A DNA stretch of 30,602 nt from an uncultured Bacilli bacterium. GTDB taxonomy: Bacteria > Bacillota_I > Bacilli_A > RF39 > UBA660. Location: positions 1 to 30,602 of the forward strand of contig CALVJE010000116.1 of the NCBI GenBank assembly GCA_944331725.1, read 5' to 3'. Positions within the stretch are counted from its first letter, which is position 1; the number at the start of each line of letters is the position of its first letter. Under the pieces are notes generated by a model, which was not told the origin of the DNA, did no database searches, and was given only the letters and a program-made list of their open reading frames with translations. This document shows, piece after piece, positions 1 to 7,059 of the stretch. The translations under genes were made by a program, and so were the position numbers.

Positions 1-118
1 TTTTACATTACCAAACACCACAAGATTTATTTGAGCTTAATCTCTCGCTGTGTTGCACTTAGTTTGACAATTCATCGTTCGGGCAATCACCGTTGCGCAC
101 CGCATTATAGAGGCATAT

Positions 119-358
119 TCAATCGTGCAGGGTACACCTGTCGAAGAGAGGAGAGGAAAAAAATTCCTGTAGGCTTATATCGAACCCCTCGCAGATGGCA
201 TACAAGGTCTTGATTTTGACCGAACGGCTGCGCTTCTTTTTTATCGACGTAAGCGTAGACTGCGGCACTCCGCTCTTTTCAAACAGCGCGTATTTGGTCA
301 TGTTGCGCTCTATGCAGAGCTGTTCTATCCTCAAAGCGATCGCATCTTCCAACAACAT
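119..358 (-). CDS. small XRE-family helix-turn-helix transcriptional regulator
   Basis: A 79-residue protein that is almost entirely one Cro/C1-type helix-turn-helix domain (about residues 7-66). It opens with a RIEQLCIERNMTKYALFEKSG-like helix pair, then VPQSTLTSIKKK as the recognition region, then IKTLYAICEGFDISLQEFF, the usual closing helices of stand-alone XRE regulators. The ATG at 358 is preceded by GGAG about eight bases upstream, so the start is well supported. It is divergent from the SLOG gene at 482, so autoregulation or control of that gene is possible, but no operator could be identified. Single-domain regulators of this size are common in Clostridia and their targets cannot be predicted from sequence. 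Confidence 0.85.
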   Translation of the reverse strand: MLLEDAIALRIEQLCIERNMTKYALFEKSGVPQSTLTSIKKKRSRSVKIKTLYAICEGFDISLQEFFSSPLFDRCTLHD

Positions 359-436
359 ACTGCTAACTCCAAAATAATTTTTATTGCCAGTAGTATAAAT
401 TTTGGAAAATTTTATTTACTGCTATACATAGCATAT

Positions 437-465
437 TTGCAATATAAGCAAAAATATGCTATAGT
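437..465 (+). promoter_or_regulatory. candidate promoter upstream of the SLOG gene
   Basis: TTGCAA at 437-442 and TATAGT at 460-465 are separated by 17 bases. The predicted transcript start (about 472) would leave only a ~10-base leader ahead of the ATG at 482, overlapping the GGGGG ribosome-binding run. The match is good, but it may not be the only promoter. Confidence 0.4.
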
Positions 466-481
466 ATATAGGGGGATAAAA

Positions 482-931
482 ATGATAATAACCTTTTTCG
501 GACATTCGCGCATCGCTGGCGACAGCAGGGCGATACATGATAAGACGACGGAAATAATGCAAAAACTGCTCTGCAGCGAACCCGAGAGCGAGTTCTACTG
601 CGGGCACAGGGGACAGTTCGACATACTGTGCGAAAGTTGCCTGGACATGCTAAAGCCCTCGTTCAACAAATTTAAAAAGATATATATAACCCCGTATTAC
701 GATTTGCAATGGCAAAAGAATCAGCTGAATTATATATCCAAAGACTTTGACGAAATAATCTTTCCTCCGCCGTGCGAGAGTTGTCCGCCGAAATACGCAT
801 GGTCGCGCCGCAACAGGTGGATGGTCGACAATGCAGACCTCATTATAAGCTGCGTAAAATACAGCTGGGGCGGGGCGGCGGCTACGATCGGCTATGCCAG
901 ACGGCGCGGCAAAAACATCATCAGCTTATAG
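482..931 (+). CDS. SLOG-fold (DUF1273/YpsA-like) protein
   Basis: A 149-residue protein related to the YpsA/DUF1273 branch of the SLOG (Rossmann-like, nucleotide-binding) superfamily. Visible marks are the first strand and loop ITFFGHSR (residues 3-10), a second glycine/histidine turn YCGHRGQFD (39-47), RNRWMVDNADLIISC (110-124) as the conserved arginine helix, and the glycine-rich SWGGAAATIGYARRRGKNII end (128-147). I chose the internal ATG at 482 over an upstream start at 437 because GGGGG lies just before it and the family begins at this strand. SLOG proteins bind nucleotides or nucleotide-derived signals; no specific substrate is known here. A paralogue lies at 9495-9947. A strong terminator follows. 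Confidence 0.8.
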   Translation: MIITFFGHSRIAGDSRAIHDKTTEIMQKLLCSEPESEFYCGHRGQFDILCESCLDMLKPSFNKFKKIYITPYYDLQWQKNQLNYISKDFDEIIFPPPCESCPPKYAWSRRNRWMVDNADLIISCVKYSWGGAAATIGYARRRGKNIISL

Positions 932-953
932 CAACACAACGGATACATACTAA

Positions 954-1001
954 AGCGGCGGGGCGCAGATAAATCTGCGCCCCGCCGCTGACATTATTTT
1001 T
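954..1001 (+). terminator. intrinsic terminator of the SLOG gene
   Basis: Perfect 16-bp GC-rich stem (954-969 with 974-989), four-base loop TAAA, then a T-rich stretch ending TTATTTTT. It lies 22 bases after the SLOG stop codon. Confidence 0.85.
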
Positions 1002-1047
1002 GCCGAATACGGACGCCAATATGCCCGAACTATTTGCGGGCCGCGCC

Positions 1048-1371
1048 TCACTTCTTCTCTTTTTTGGTTTCGAACTTGTCGGCTTCGGGCTTTGAGGGCT
1101 CCGCCTTTACAGGTTCAGCCTTTTCAGGTCCGCCGTCGGCCTTTTCTGCGGGCTTGTTCTCAGTGGCGGCGGTAGTTATTTTTATCGACTTCAGATCGGC
1201 AAGCGATTCGTTGACAAACAGGCCGATGACCATGAGCGCAATGCCTGATATGAGAAACAGTATGCCGAAAATAAGTCCCGCAACATAGCTGCCGTAAGGA
1301 CCTGCAATACAACAGAAAACCGCGATGAGTATGAGGCCGAGGCCGCAGAGCATGATTTTAAGTCCCTTCAT
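1048..1371 (-). CDS. small membrane protein with charged Lys/Glu/Pro tail
   Basis: A 107-residue protein with two adjacent hydrophobic helices: about residues 5-22 (IMLCGLGLILIAVFCCIAG) and 25-50 (GSYVAGLIFGILFLISGIALMVIGLF). A ~55-residue tail rich in Lys, Glu, Ala and Pro follows, in loosely repeated AEKAD/PEKAEPVKAEPSK units. The start at 1371 is chosen over 1464 because AGGAGG stands at the correct spacing on the minus strand. No enzyme motif is visible. The family is not recognised; a small envelope protein with a disordered cytoplasmic tail is all that can be said. It is transcribed alone, with its own promoter. Confidence 0.65.
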   Translation of the reverse strand: MKGLKIMLCGLGLILIAVFCCIAGPYGSYVAGLIFGILFLISGIALMVIGLFVNESLADLKSIKITTAATENKPAEKADGGPEKAEPVKAEPSKPEADKFETKKEKK

Positions 1372-1452
1372 AAAATTCCTCCTGAAATTTGGGGTTGCCG
1401 GGCGCATATGCGGGTAAAAACCGGCTGCCACCCGACAGATATATGTAATTAT

Positions 1453-1480
1453 ATTATAATGCAAAAATCGCTCATGGCAA
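1453..1480 (-). promoter_or_regulatory. promoter of the small membrane protein gene
   Basis: On the minus strand TTGCCA (1475-1480) and TATAAT (1453-1458) are 16 bases apart, about 82 bases upstream of the ATG at 1371. Perfect -10 and five of six -35 positions. Confidence 0.6.
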
Positions 1481-1554
1481 CTGTTATTTTAAAAAAAAGC
1501 CGAATATAGGGCAAAATTTTACATTTTTTTACATTCCGGATGTAATTATGCAAT

Positions 1555-1622
1555 AAAAAAAAGCGCCGGCACGGCGAAAATCGTACTATTTAAGAACGAA
1601 AACGGCGGCCGCGCAGGCGCTT
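1555..1622 (-). terminator. probable terminator of the QueT-type gene
   Basis: On the minus strand, AAGCGCC (1616-1622) can pair with GGCGCTT (1561-1567), with further GGC/GCC pairing inside an imperfect stem, followed by a run of at least eight T (A run at 1555-1562 on plus). It starts about 20 bases after the queT stop. Confidence 0.55.
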
Positions 1623-1643
1623 ATTGAATTTGCAATTTGAATT

Positions 1644-2294
1644 TTACGCTTTATCCGCTTTATCCTCTTCGGCGGCGGGGCCTTGGCCGCTTTCCGCTGC
1701 CGCGGCCGTCTTACCGGTCGAAACGGCGCGGGCGTGTACGGGGGACGTGAATACCTTTACGCCGCGCTTGCGCAGATTATTCACCGCAATAAACAGGGGT
1801 ATGCCGAGCGCATACACCCAAACGGCCTCCGTAAGCGCCATTGCTCCAACTTCCACCCAGTATACCACGTCGGGCATACCGGCGAGTATCCACACCGCGG
1901 GAATTATAAAAGCGTTTAAAACGACGGGAAAAAAGCCGCCTATCGCAACCTTGAGCACATTGTTTTTGAACACTACGCCGCAGATATAGGTGAAAAAAGC
2001 CGCTATAAGCGTTGCAAGGCTGCCGAGAAATATATCGTGGACGCCGTACAGCGAGATGGCGTTTGCCAGCATACATCCGATATAGAGGGCGGGCACGCTT
2101 TCGGGAAAGAACAGCGGCAGAATGGTGAGCGCCTCCGTGGGCCTTATCTGAAAGGGACCATAGGCAAGGCCGCCATTGATTCCGAACAGCCATGTTACTA
2201 CCGCATACACGGCGGCTATCACGCCCGCGCGGCAGAGCATCTTTGTGTTCCAGTGTGAAAAATCGTTCGCAATGCTTCTGAGTAAATTCTTCAT
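1644..2294 (-). CDS. queT: QueT-family queuosine-precursor ECF transporter S component
   Basis: An integral membrane protein of about 216 residues with five or six hydrophobic segments, starting with MLCRAGVIAAVYAVVTWLFG. It then has GPFQIRPTEALTILPLFFP, the signature of the QueT family of ECF-transporter substrate-binding components, and ends with VYWVEVGAMALTEAVWVYALGIPL. The family is thought to import queuosine precursors (preQ0/preQ1) for tRNA modification. A ~35-residue hydrophilic Ala/Lys/Glu tail (after VNNLRKRG) is longer than usual. The start is uncertain: GTG at 2312, ATG at 2294 or ATG at about 2240 are all open, and none has a clear Shine-Dalgarno. The ECF energising module is not nearby, as usual for a shared module. 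Confidence 0.85.
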   Translation of the reverse strand: MKNLLRSIANDFSHWNTKMLCRAGVIAAVYAVVTWLFGINGGLAYGPFQIRPTEALTILPLFFPESVPALYIGCMLANAISLYGVHDIFLGSLATLIAAFFTYICGVVFKNNVLKVAIGGFFPVVLNAFIIPAVWILAGMPDVVYWVEVGAMALTEAVWVYALGIPLFIAVNNLRKRGVKVFTSPVHARAVSTGKTAAAAESGQGPAAEEDKADKA

Positions 2295-2377
2295 TTTGTT
2301 TTTTCTGACCACGGCGCAGCATCTGTCTGTTCAGATAAAAATATGTACAAAAGGGGCGCACATATCCTTAAACAAAC

Positions 2378-2408
2378 AAAAAATCGGGACGGCACAGAAC
2401 CGTCCCGA
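2378..2408 (-). terminator. terminator/attenuator in the queT leader
   Basis: On the minus strand TCGGGACGG pairs with CCGTCCCGA (9 bp, positions 2400-2408 and 2384-2392) followed by six T. It sits about 85 bases before the queT start and nearly 600 bases after the jag stop. It may therefore be an attenuator of queT rather than only an end for the jag operon. Upstream on the same strand a second hairpin (ATTCGG/CCGAAG near 2430-2452) and AATACT/AGTATT (2413-2431) could form alternative structures. Confidence 0.75.
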
Positions 2409-2996
2409 ACAATACTTAGTCAGTATTCTCCTTCGGTTTTTGATTAACCGAATCAGAAACAGCAACCTATACGCGCAGAGCGGCACCTTTTAAGCGCCTT
2501 AAAGCTCATCCTCTTTGCAATACCGCCACGGGTATTGCCGCATCGTCTTCGCCTTAATTCATCTTAAAATGCGCTCGTCTGCGTGCTACGCAATTATAAG
2601 CTCATAATCAATATAAAAGTGGCACAACGCCGCAATTATTCGCTTATAATCGTATCATTGCTGTTCTGCTTCGGTTTTCGGAAGTGTTGAGCCGAAAACC
2701 TTCCGCATCACGCCGCAAAGCGGCGGTGAAAATTAAGTTGTGGCTGTTTTTATAGTGCGGTGAAGAATATAAACCCTTCCGTCACGCCTGCGTTACACTT
2801 CGGCATGACACATCCCCTTAAAAAGTGGAGGCTTTATTGCGGAATTTTCACCGCAGCAAACACGTAAATAATAACTTCAGAGAAACGAGCAAGACAAGGC
2901 GCGCGAGCATTTACGACGGGGAGCGTACTTTGGGCGTACGTGATCCGAGGAAAGCGGAGCGCAACACAGTATTGCGAAGTTTATATGAAGTTTTTG
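2409..2996. repeat. non-coding gap with palindromic intergenic repeats
   Basis: Nearly 590 bases between the jag stop and the queT leader hold no convincing gene. A 9-bp inverted repeat (GGTTTTCGG 2673-2681 with CCGAAAACC 2692-2700) is followed by a block at about 2780-2850 (CACATCCCCTT...GGAGGCTTTATTGCGGAATT). That block recurs, diverged, at about 6228-6262 in the rnpA-rpmH gap. This marks it as a copy of a genome-dispersed palindromic repeat family. The short ORFs across it have no ribosome-binding sites and look like chance. Confidence 0.55.
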
Positions 2997-3875
2997 TTAC
3001 TCTTTATCTTCATCTTTGGAGCTATTGGCGCCGCTGTTGCCAAGGTAAGTCCCCAAATAGATCTGCTTCTTGCCCTTGGGCGCGGAGCTGCGTGGAGGGC
3101 GGGAAGAACGGTCGCCGTCGCGCCTCTCTCTCCTGTCGCCGTCGCGCTTGTCAAAACGGCGCTTATCGCCGAACTTTCTCTCGCCGTCGCGCTTGTCGCG
3201 GTTGAACTGCCTTCCGCCGCGGCTGTAATTCTTTTCGCGGCGCTCGTAGGGAACTTCATTCTTAGGAATGATTACCACCCTGCGCGCGGGCTCCTTTCCC
3301 TCGGATACGGTGGTGACTTCCTCGTTTGAGGCAAGTACGGAATGAACGACGCGGCGCTCGTAAGGGCTCATGGGTTCTAAAGCCACGCGCCTCCTCTTTT
3401 CAACGGCCTTTGCCGCCTTGGCAACCGCCACGCTTTTAAGCTTTTCCTCGCGCTGGGCACGGTAATTTTCGCAGTCGACGGAAACCCTGCGGTATTCGTC
3501 CCTGCCGATATTGGCAACGGCGCCAGCAAGGCACTGAATCGCGTCGAGCACCTCTCCGCGGCGGCCGATGACAGCAGACGTATTCGTAGTTTTTATCTCA
3601 ATTTCAATTTTTTCGCCGTCAGCTACAACTTCGTTGAAGGCAGGGATCTTTAGAATCTTTAACAGTCCGTCGATAAATGCAGCGGCGCGCTCGCTGTCGG
3701 CAGCCTTTTTAATTATTCTCACCTTTGCCTTTACCGAACCGAAGAGCTTGCGTTTACCCTCTTCGAGTACTTCTATCTCGGCCTCTTCCCTGGTTATGCC
3801 GAGAACTCTGAGCCCCTCTTCCGTGGCCTCTTCCACCGTTTTGCCGGTAAATACGTTTTCCATGCTTTCTTCCAT
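2997..3875 (-). CDS. jag: RNA-binding protein KhpB/Jag (Jag_N-KH-R3H)
   Basis: A 292-residue cytoplasmic RNA-binding protein. The Jag_N domain is about residues 5-57 (FTGKTVEEATEEGLRVLGI), the KH domain about 78-145 with GxxG loop IGRRGEVL (103-110), and the R3H domain about 148-206 (YERRVVHSVLASN, then ARRVVIIPK). The remaining ~85 residues are an unusual Arg/Asp/Gly/Lys-rich disordered tail (repeated RDGDRRERRDGDR-like units), typical of extra nonspecific RNA binding. The ATG at 3875 has AAGGAG at good spacing, preferred over 3893. It is the last gene of the rpmH-rnpA-yidD-yidC-jag order, 32 bases after yidC. KhpB acts with KhpA in Firmicutes on sRNA/mRNA and cell elongation; a khpA gene is not in the window. 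Confidence 0.95.
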   Translation of the reverse strand: MEESMENVFTGKTVEEATEEGLRVLGITREEAEIEVLEEGKRKLFGSVKAKVRIIKKAADSERAAAFIDGLLKILKIPAFNEVVADGEKIEIEIKTTNTSAVIGRRGEVLDAIQCLAGAVANIGRDEYRRVSVDCENYRAQREEKLKSVAVAKAAKAVEKRRRVALEPMSPYERRVVHSVLASNEEVTTVSEGKEPARRVVIIPKNEVPYERREKNYSRGGRQFNRDKRDGERKFGDKRRFDKRDGDRRERRDGDRSSRPPRSSAPKGKKQIYLGTYLGNSGANSSKDEDKE

Positions 3876-3907
3876 TTTAATACTCCTTATCACCTTGTTT
3901 CAAGCGA

Positions 3908-5164
3908 TTACTTTTTTGCCTTTTTACTCTTTTCGCCTTTTACAGGTTTTCTTAAATACCTGTCGAGTTCCTGCCTCTCCTCCAGCTTTTTGAACTTTAG
4001 GTCGAGTACTTTATTTACAATAAGCGTCGTGAGGAAACTGTAAGTAGTGTTTACTATCATGTATATAGAGAACGCCGCACTGTAGAAGAACGAGAAGAAG
4101 CCGTATATTATGGGCATGAGTATGAGCATCCACTTGTTTGTGCGCTGACCGCTGCCGTCTACCGAGCCAAGCTCGTTCATGCTCTTCTGCATGCGCATAG
4201 AGAAGAACTGCGATAAAAACATCATTCCTATCGCCAGAACTATCAGAACAAAGTAACCGTTGTAGGTATCCTTTTCATCGGTAAGGTTATAGGTGACCTC
4301 GTTATAGCTCTCCTCATAGTTGGCAAGATTTGTTGCGCGGGAGAGCGAAGATACAAAGCCGTTGAAATCGGGGACTTCGCGGTTGAGCATGGAGTCGGGA
4401 TACCAGATGTTTCCGACCCAGATGAATCCCTGCTTGTTCTCGCGGTAATATTCTGCCGAAGCCTGGCGGGCAAATCCCGCCATATAATTCTTTATCACGA
4501 TAAACATATCGTTCTCGGTTTCGACATCTGCGGTGAGCTCGTCATACGGCGCGTCTATCTCGTCGCGCCTGTTTGCTTCGTAATAACTTTCAAACCTGTC
4601 AAAATCAACAAGATAAACGGTTTCGCCGTCGGTATCTTCTGTTTCGAGCAAAAATCCGTCGGGATTTTCGGTTTCGTCGTACACATATTCCTGAGCGACG
4701 CCGTTATATGCCTCAACCATGCCGCGGTAGAGCTCGAGATTGGCATACTGGGAATATGTCGAAAACTGGCTGAAAACTACCATGAATATAACGAGGGAAA
4801 CTAACGTCGGAAGGCAGATCCCCATCATGGAGTAGCCGTTCTTTTTATACAGCTCCATGACCTTCTGGTTATACATGTTTTTATCGTTTGCGTACTGCTT
4901 CTGCAACTTTTCCATCTGCGGACGCATGCGCTCCATGATAAGAGACTGCTTTTTGGTCTTGAACTTTGAAAACACGTCGAGCGGCATGACTATCGTCTTT
5001 AAAACGACGGTGAATATGATTACTCCGACGGCTGTTATACCGACGCCCTCGACAAGCCAGCGTATTATCTCGCCTATCCAGTTTAAAGTTATGGGGTCGA
5101 GCTGCTTTACCATGAAATCGATAAAGTTTTCAGATACACCCGAAATAGCTGCCAATAAATTCAT
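3908..5164 (-). CDS. yidC: membrane protein insertase YidC/OxaA with large extracytoplasmic insert
   Basis: A 418-residue YidC/Oxa1-family insertase that places proteins in the cytoplasmic membrane. Core helices are about 31-56, 113-134, 304-324 and 344-388. The groove-lining basic residue is Lys56 (VVLKTIVMPL), where the better-studied homologues have Arg. The cytoplasmic C1 coiled hairpin is at about 65-110 (MRPQMEKLQKQYANDKNMYNQKVMELYKK). Between helices 2 and 3 is an acidic ~165-residue insert (about 138-303). This makes the protein much longer than typical Gram-positive YidC (about 260-310). The C-terminus is Lys-rich, for ribosome contact. No lipobox is seen. It lies 21 bases after yidD; no clear ribosome-binding site precedes the ATG. 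Confidence 0.95.
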   Translation of the reverse strand: MNLLAAISGVSENFIDFMVKQLDPITLNWIGEIIRWLVEGVGITAVGVIIFTVVLKTIVMPLDVFSKFKTKKQSLIMERMRPQMEKLQKQYANDKNMYNQKVMELYKKNGYSMMGICLPTLVSLVIFMVVFSQFSTYSQYANLELYRGMVEAYNGVAQEYVYDETENPDGFLLETEDTDGETVYLVDFDRFESYYEANRRDEIDAPYDELTADVETENDMFIVIKNYMAGFARQASAEYYRENKQGFIWVGNIWYPDSMLNREVPDFNGFVSSLSRATNLANYEESYNEVTYNLTDEKDTYNGYFVLIVLAIGMMFLSQFFSMRMQKSMNELGSVDGSGQRTNKWMLILMPIIYGFFSFFYSAAFSIYMIVNTTYSFLTTLIVNKVLDLKFKKLEERQELDRYLRKPVKGEKSKKAKK

Positions 5165-5185
5165 TATAATAATTTTAGGCGGTGT

Positions 5186-5476
5186 TCAGAGCACCCACCT
5201 TACCTTGAAAAAATTTTCGTATGCGGGATCGTACCCGCCCCTGGTCAAAGGGTTGCAGCGCAATATGCGCCATGCGCCGAGAATTATACCCAGAATTACG
5301 CCGTTGTTATTGATTGAACGCAGAGTATATTCCGAACAAGTGGGCGTAAACATGCACGTCCCGTGCGAAAGATGGCGCTGATAGAACACAATGAGCCGCA
5401 TACATGCGATCTTAAGATACGGCCTGAAAACCGTGCGCCGCAATGTTTTGCATATTCTCTTTATGCGCGCGTTCAT
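5186..5476 (-). CDS. yidD: membrane protein insertion efficiency factor YidD
   Basis: A 96-residue YidD protein with the family signature CMFTPTCSEYT (Cys-x-Phe-x-Pro-Thr-Cys-Ser-x-Tyr), an amphipathic helix, and the C-terminal RCNPLTRGGYDPAYENF. It assists YidC-dependent insertion at the membrane. Its ATG overlaps the rnpA stop by four bases (ATGA), so the two are translationally coupled. Confidence 0.95.
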   Translation of the reverse strand: MNARIKRICKTLRRTVFRPYLKIACMRLIVFYQRHLSHGTCMFTPTCSEYTLRSINNNGVILGIILGAWRILRCNPLTRGGYDPAYENFFKVRWVL

Positions 5477-5787
5477 AACATCTTTTTAAAACAGCTTAAA
5501 AGCGACTTCTCAAACGCTCTGAGCGAGTATTCGTCCGCTGTCTTCGGTATGAAAATTACCGAAACAGGCGAAGAAAGACTTCCGCATGTGTTGAAAAAAG
5601 CCTGGCGCAAGAGCCTCTTTATTCTGTTGCGCCTTACAGCCTTGCCGTGTTTTTTTGACACGATGACCGCCATTTTAAGCTCTGCCGAGGGAACATATAC
5701 CGCCGAAAGGCAGTTTGAAAATACTCTCTTCCCCTTTTTGAATATCTTCTGAATGTCGGTGTTTTTTTTAAGTCTTGAATATTTCAT
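5473..5787 (-). CDS. rnpA: ribonuclease P protein component
   Basis: A 104-residue basic RNase P protein that helps the RNA subunit mature tRNA 5' ends. It has the N-terminal YSRLKKNTDIQKIFKKGK, the strand region AVIVSKKHGKAVRRNRIKRLLRQAF (the RNR motif) and the usual C-terminal helix. The ATG at 5787 is preferred over the GTG at 5796 because GGAAGGGG stands eight bases before it. Normally rpmH lies within about 100 bases upstream; here it is 724 bases away, so rnpA may need its own promoter. Confidence 0.95.
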   Translation of the reverse strand: MKYSRLKKNTDIQKIFKKGKRVFSNCLSAVYVPSAELKMAVIVSKKHGKAVRRNRIKRLLRQAFFNTCGSLSSPVSVIFIPKTADEYSLRAFEKSLLSCFKKML

Positions 5788-6511
5788 AAAAAACACCCCT
5801 TCCAGAATGAGTTAAAAGTTACTGCAAAAGAGCAGCCGTCGTCTTCCGCTCCGCGGCTGCGGTGAATAGCATGATATGACACTGCTATGGCAATATCCCA
5901 CAGCATACGCGGCAACATGCTTTTAAAATTAATAACTCTGCGCAAGCAGGGTTTTCTGCCGCAGCAGGACCCGATTTGCGCATACCTGCGCATCTGCCGT
6001 TTCCCTTCGGGATTCCTCGGCAGAGCAACGCTTCGCTCGCGCGGTCACCGCAAGCGCTTCTGCTTATGCGCTTGCTCATCTCATTTCGCCACGCACAACG
6101 GGTATCCGTTGTGCTATGAAGTGGCTCATTCGTCCCGCAGTAAAATGCAGCGCGACGGTTCGCGCGTTAAGCATTTTACAAGAAATAAATCTTTGCCACA
6201 GAACCACTCCGCCTCGTTTCACTCGGCACATCCCCTTGACGGGAGGCTTTAATGCGGAATTAATTCTACAATAAAAACTTTGCGCAGGCAGGGTTTCCCT
6301 GCGCCAGCGCGACACAATTTGCCGCGCAAGCGGGCTCACCAAATGGGGAATTGCCCCGACTATATAATATGAGAGCATTTCAAGGTCGGGGCAAGGGGGA
6401 GCTGGCTCCCCAAAATCACGGAATTTGTCTGCCGTTTCCCTTCGGGAGCCTCGGCAGAGTGTCGTTAAGCTCGCGCGTGCGTCACCGGCACGAGAAATTC
6501 GTGAACCTTTT
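5788..6511. repeat. repeat-filled gap separating rpmH from rnpA
   Basis: No gene is supported in these 724 bases. They contain diverged copies of palindromic intergenic repeats. A hairpin TCTGCCG...CGGCAGA with inner TCCC-TTC-GGGA occurs at 5993-6024 and again at 6428-6458, each followed by GCTCGCGCG...GTCACCG. CTGCGCAAGCAGGGTTT (from about 5938) matches TTGCGCAGGCAGGGTTT (from about 6280). A GTAAAATGC...GCATTTTAC stem spans about 6141-6179 and resembles the GTAAAGTTTA...TAAACTTTAC stem at about 6881-6918. The short ORFs here lack ribosome-binding sites. Confidence 0.6.
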
Positions 6512-6646
6512 TTATGCCGACAGATGCTTCCTGCCCTTGTTTCTCCTTCTCTTCAGGACCTTCCTTCCGGCGTTGGATGCCATGCGCTTTCTGAAGCCGT
6601 GAACTTTGCTTCTCTGTCTCTTTTTGGGCTGATAGGTACGTTTCAT
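6512..6646 (-). CDS. rpmH: 50S ribosomal protein L34
   Basis: A 44-residue protein starting [20 protein letters not shown] and ending [12 protein letters not shown], matching bacterial L34 along its full length. GGAG precedes the ATG. It is the conserved first gene of the rpmH-rnpA-yidD-yidC-jag order at Firmicute origins, here on the same strand as dnaN and 413 bases downstream of it. Confidence 0.97.
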   Translation of the reverse strand: MKRTYQPKKRQRSKVHGFRKRMASNAGRKVLKRRRNKGRKHLSA

Positions 6647-7059
6647 TTTTTCTTTCTCCGTTTAATTTTTTTAATGACTACACAGCACGGACTTTAACGC
6701 CCGTGCCGCTTTTTTGCTCTATGCTATATTACGCTATTGTCAATTATACAATCAAAAAATAATTTTAGTCAAGCGTTATTCGCCCCAAAAATGTTTTTAT
6801 AGGGGCGCGCCGGGCCATAAACAACACAAATTTTGCCTTTTTTTACAAAATATATGCGCCGCAAGATGGGTTTCCCGTCGTAAAGTTTAGCGAGCTGGCG
6901 CGAGCGTTAAACTTTACAAGGAATAATTCTTCACCGCAGAACCCCGCCGTCACTACTCTACGGCAAGGCGGAATTTACTTTCGCCGTTAAGCCGTTTTAC
7001 GACCACACTATAAACCTCACGGAAAAAGATTTTGCCGAAGGCAAAAGATTTTTCGTGAC
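6647..7059. other. dnaN-rpmH intergenic region with two palindromes
   Basis: The region upstream of rpmH is AT-rich near the gene (rpmH promoter expected here; not assigned with certainty). It holds one palindromic repeat copy (stem GTAAAGTTTA 6881-6890 with TAAACTTTAC about 6909-6918, followed by AAGGAATAATTCTTCACCGCAGAACC). That sequence is related to the copy at about 6180-6206. No gene is seen. Confidence 0.5.
7017..7058 (-). terminator. long inverted repeat just after dnaN
   Basis: A 42-base near-perfect palindrome (TCACGGAAAAAGATTTTGCC, GAA loop, GGCAAAAGATTTTTCGTGA) begins two bases after the dnaN stop on the minus strand. It has no long terminal T run, so it is either a weak terminator or an mRNA-stabilising hairpin. 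Confidence 0.5.

Noticed and set aside
2413..2452. preQ1-I riboswitch
   Set aside because: The hairpin loop and A-rich tail are not in the order required for preQ1-I; only a generic attenuator is supported.
2825..3329. Plus-strand ORFs over the end of jag
   Set aside because: Antisense to the Arg/Asp-rich jag tail; the low-complexity codons keep other frames open by chance.
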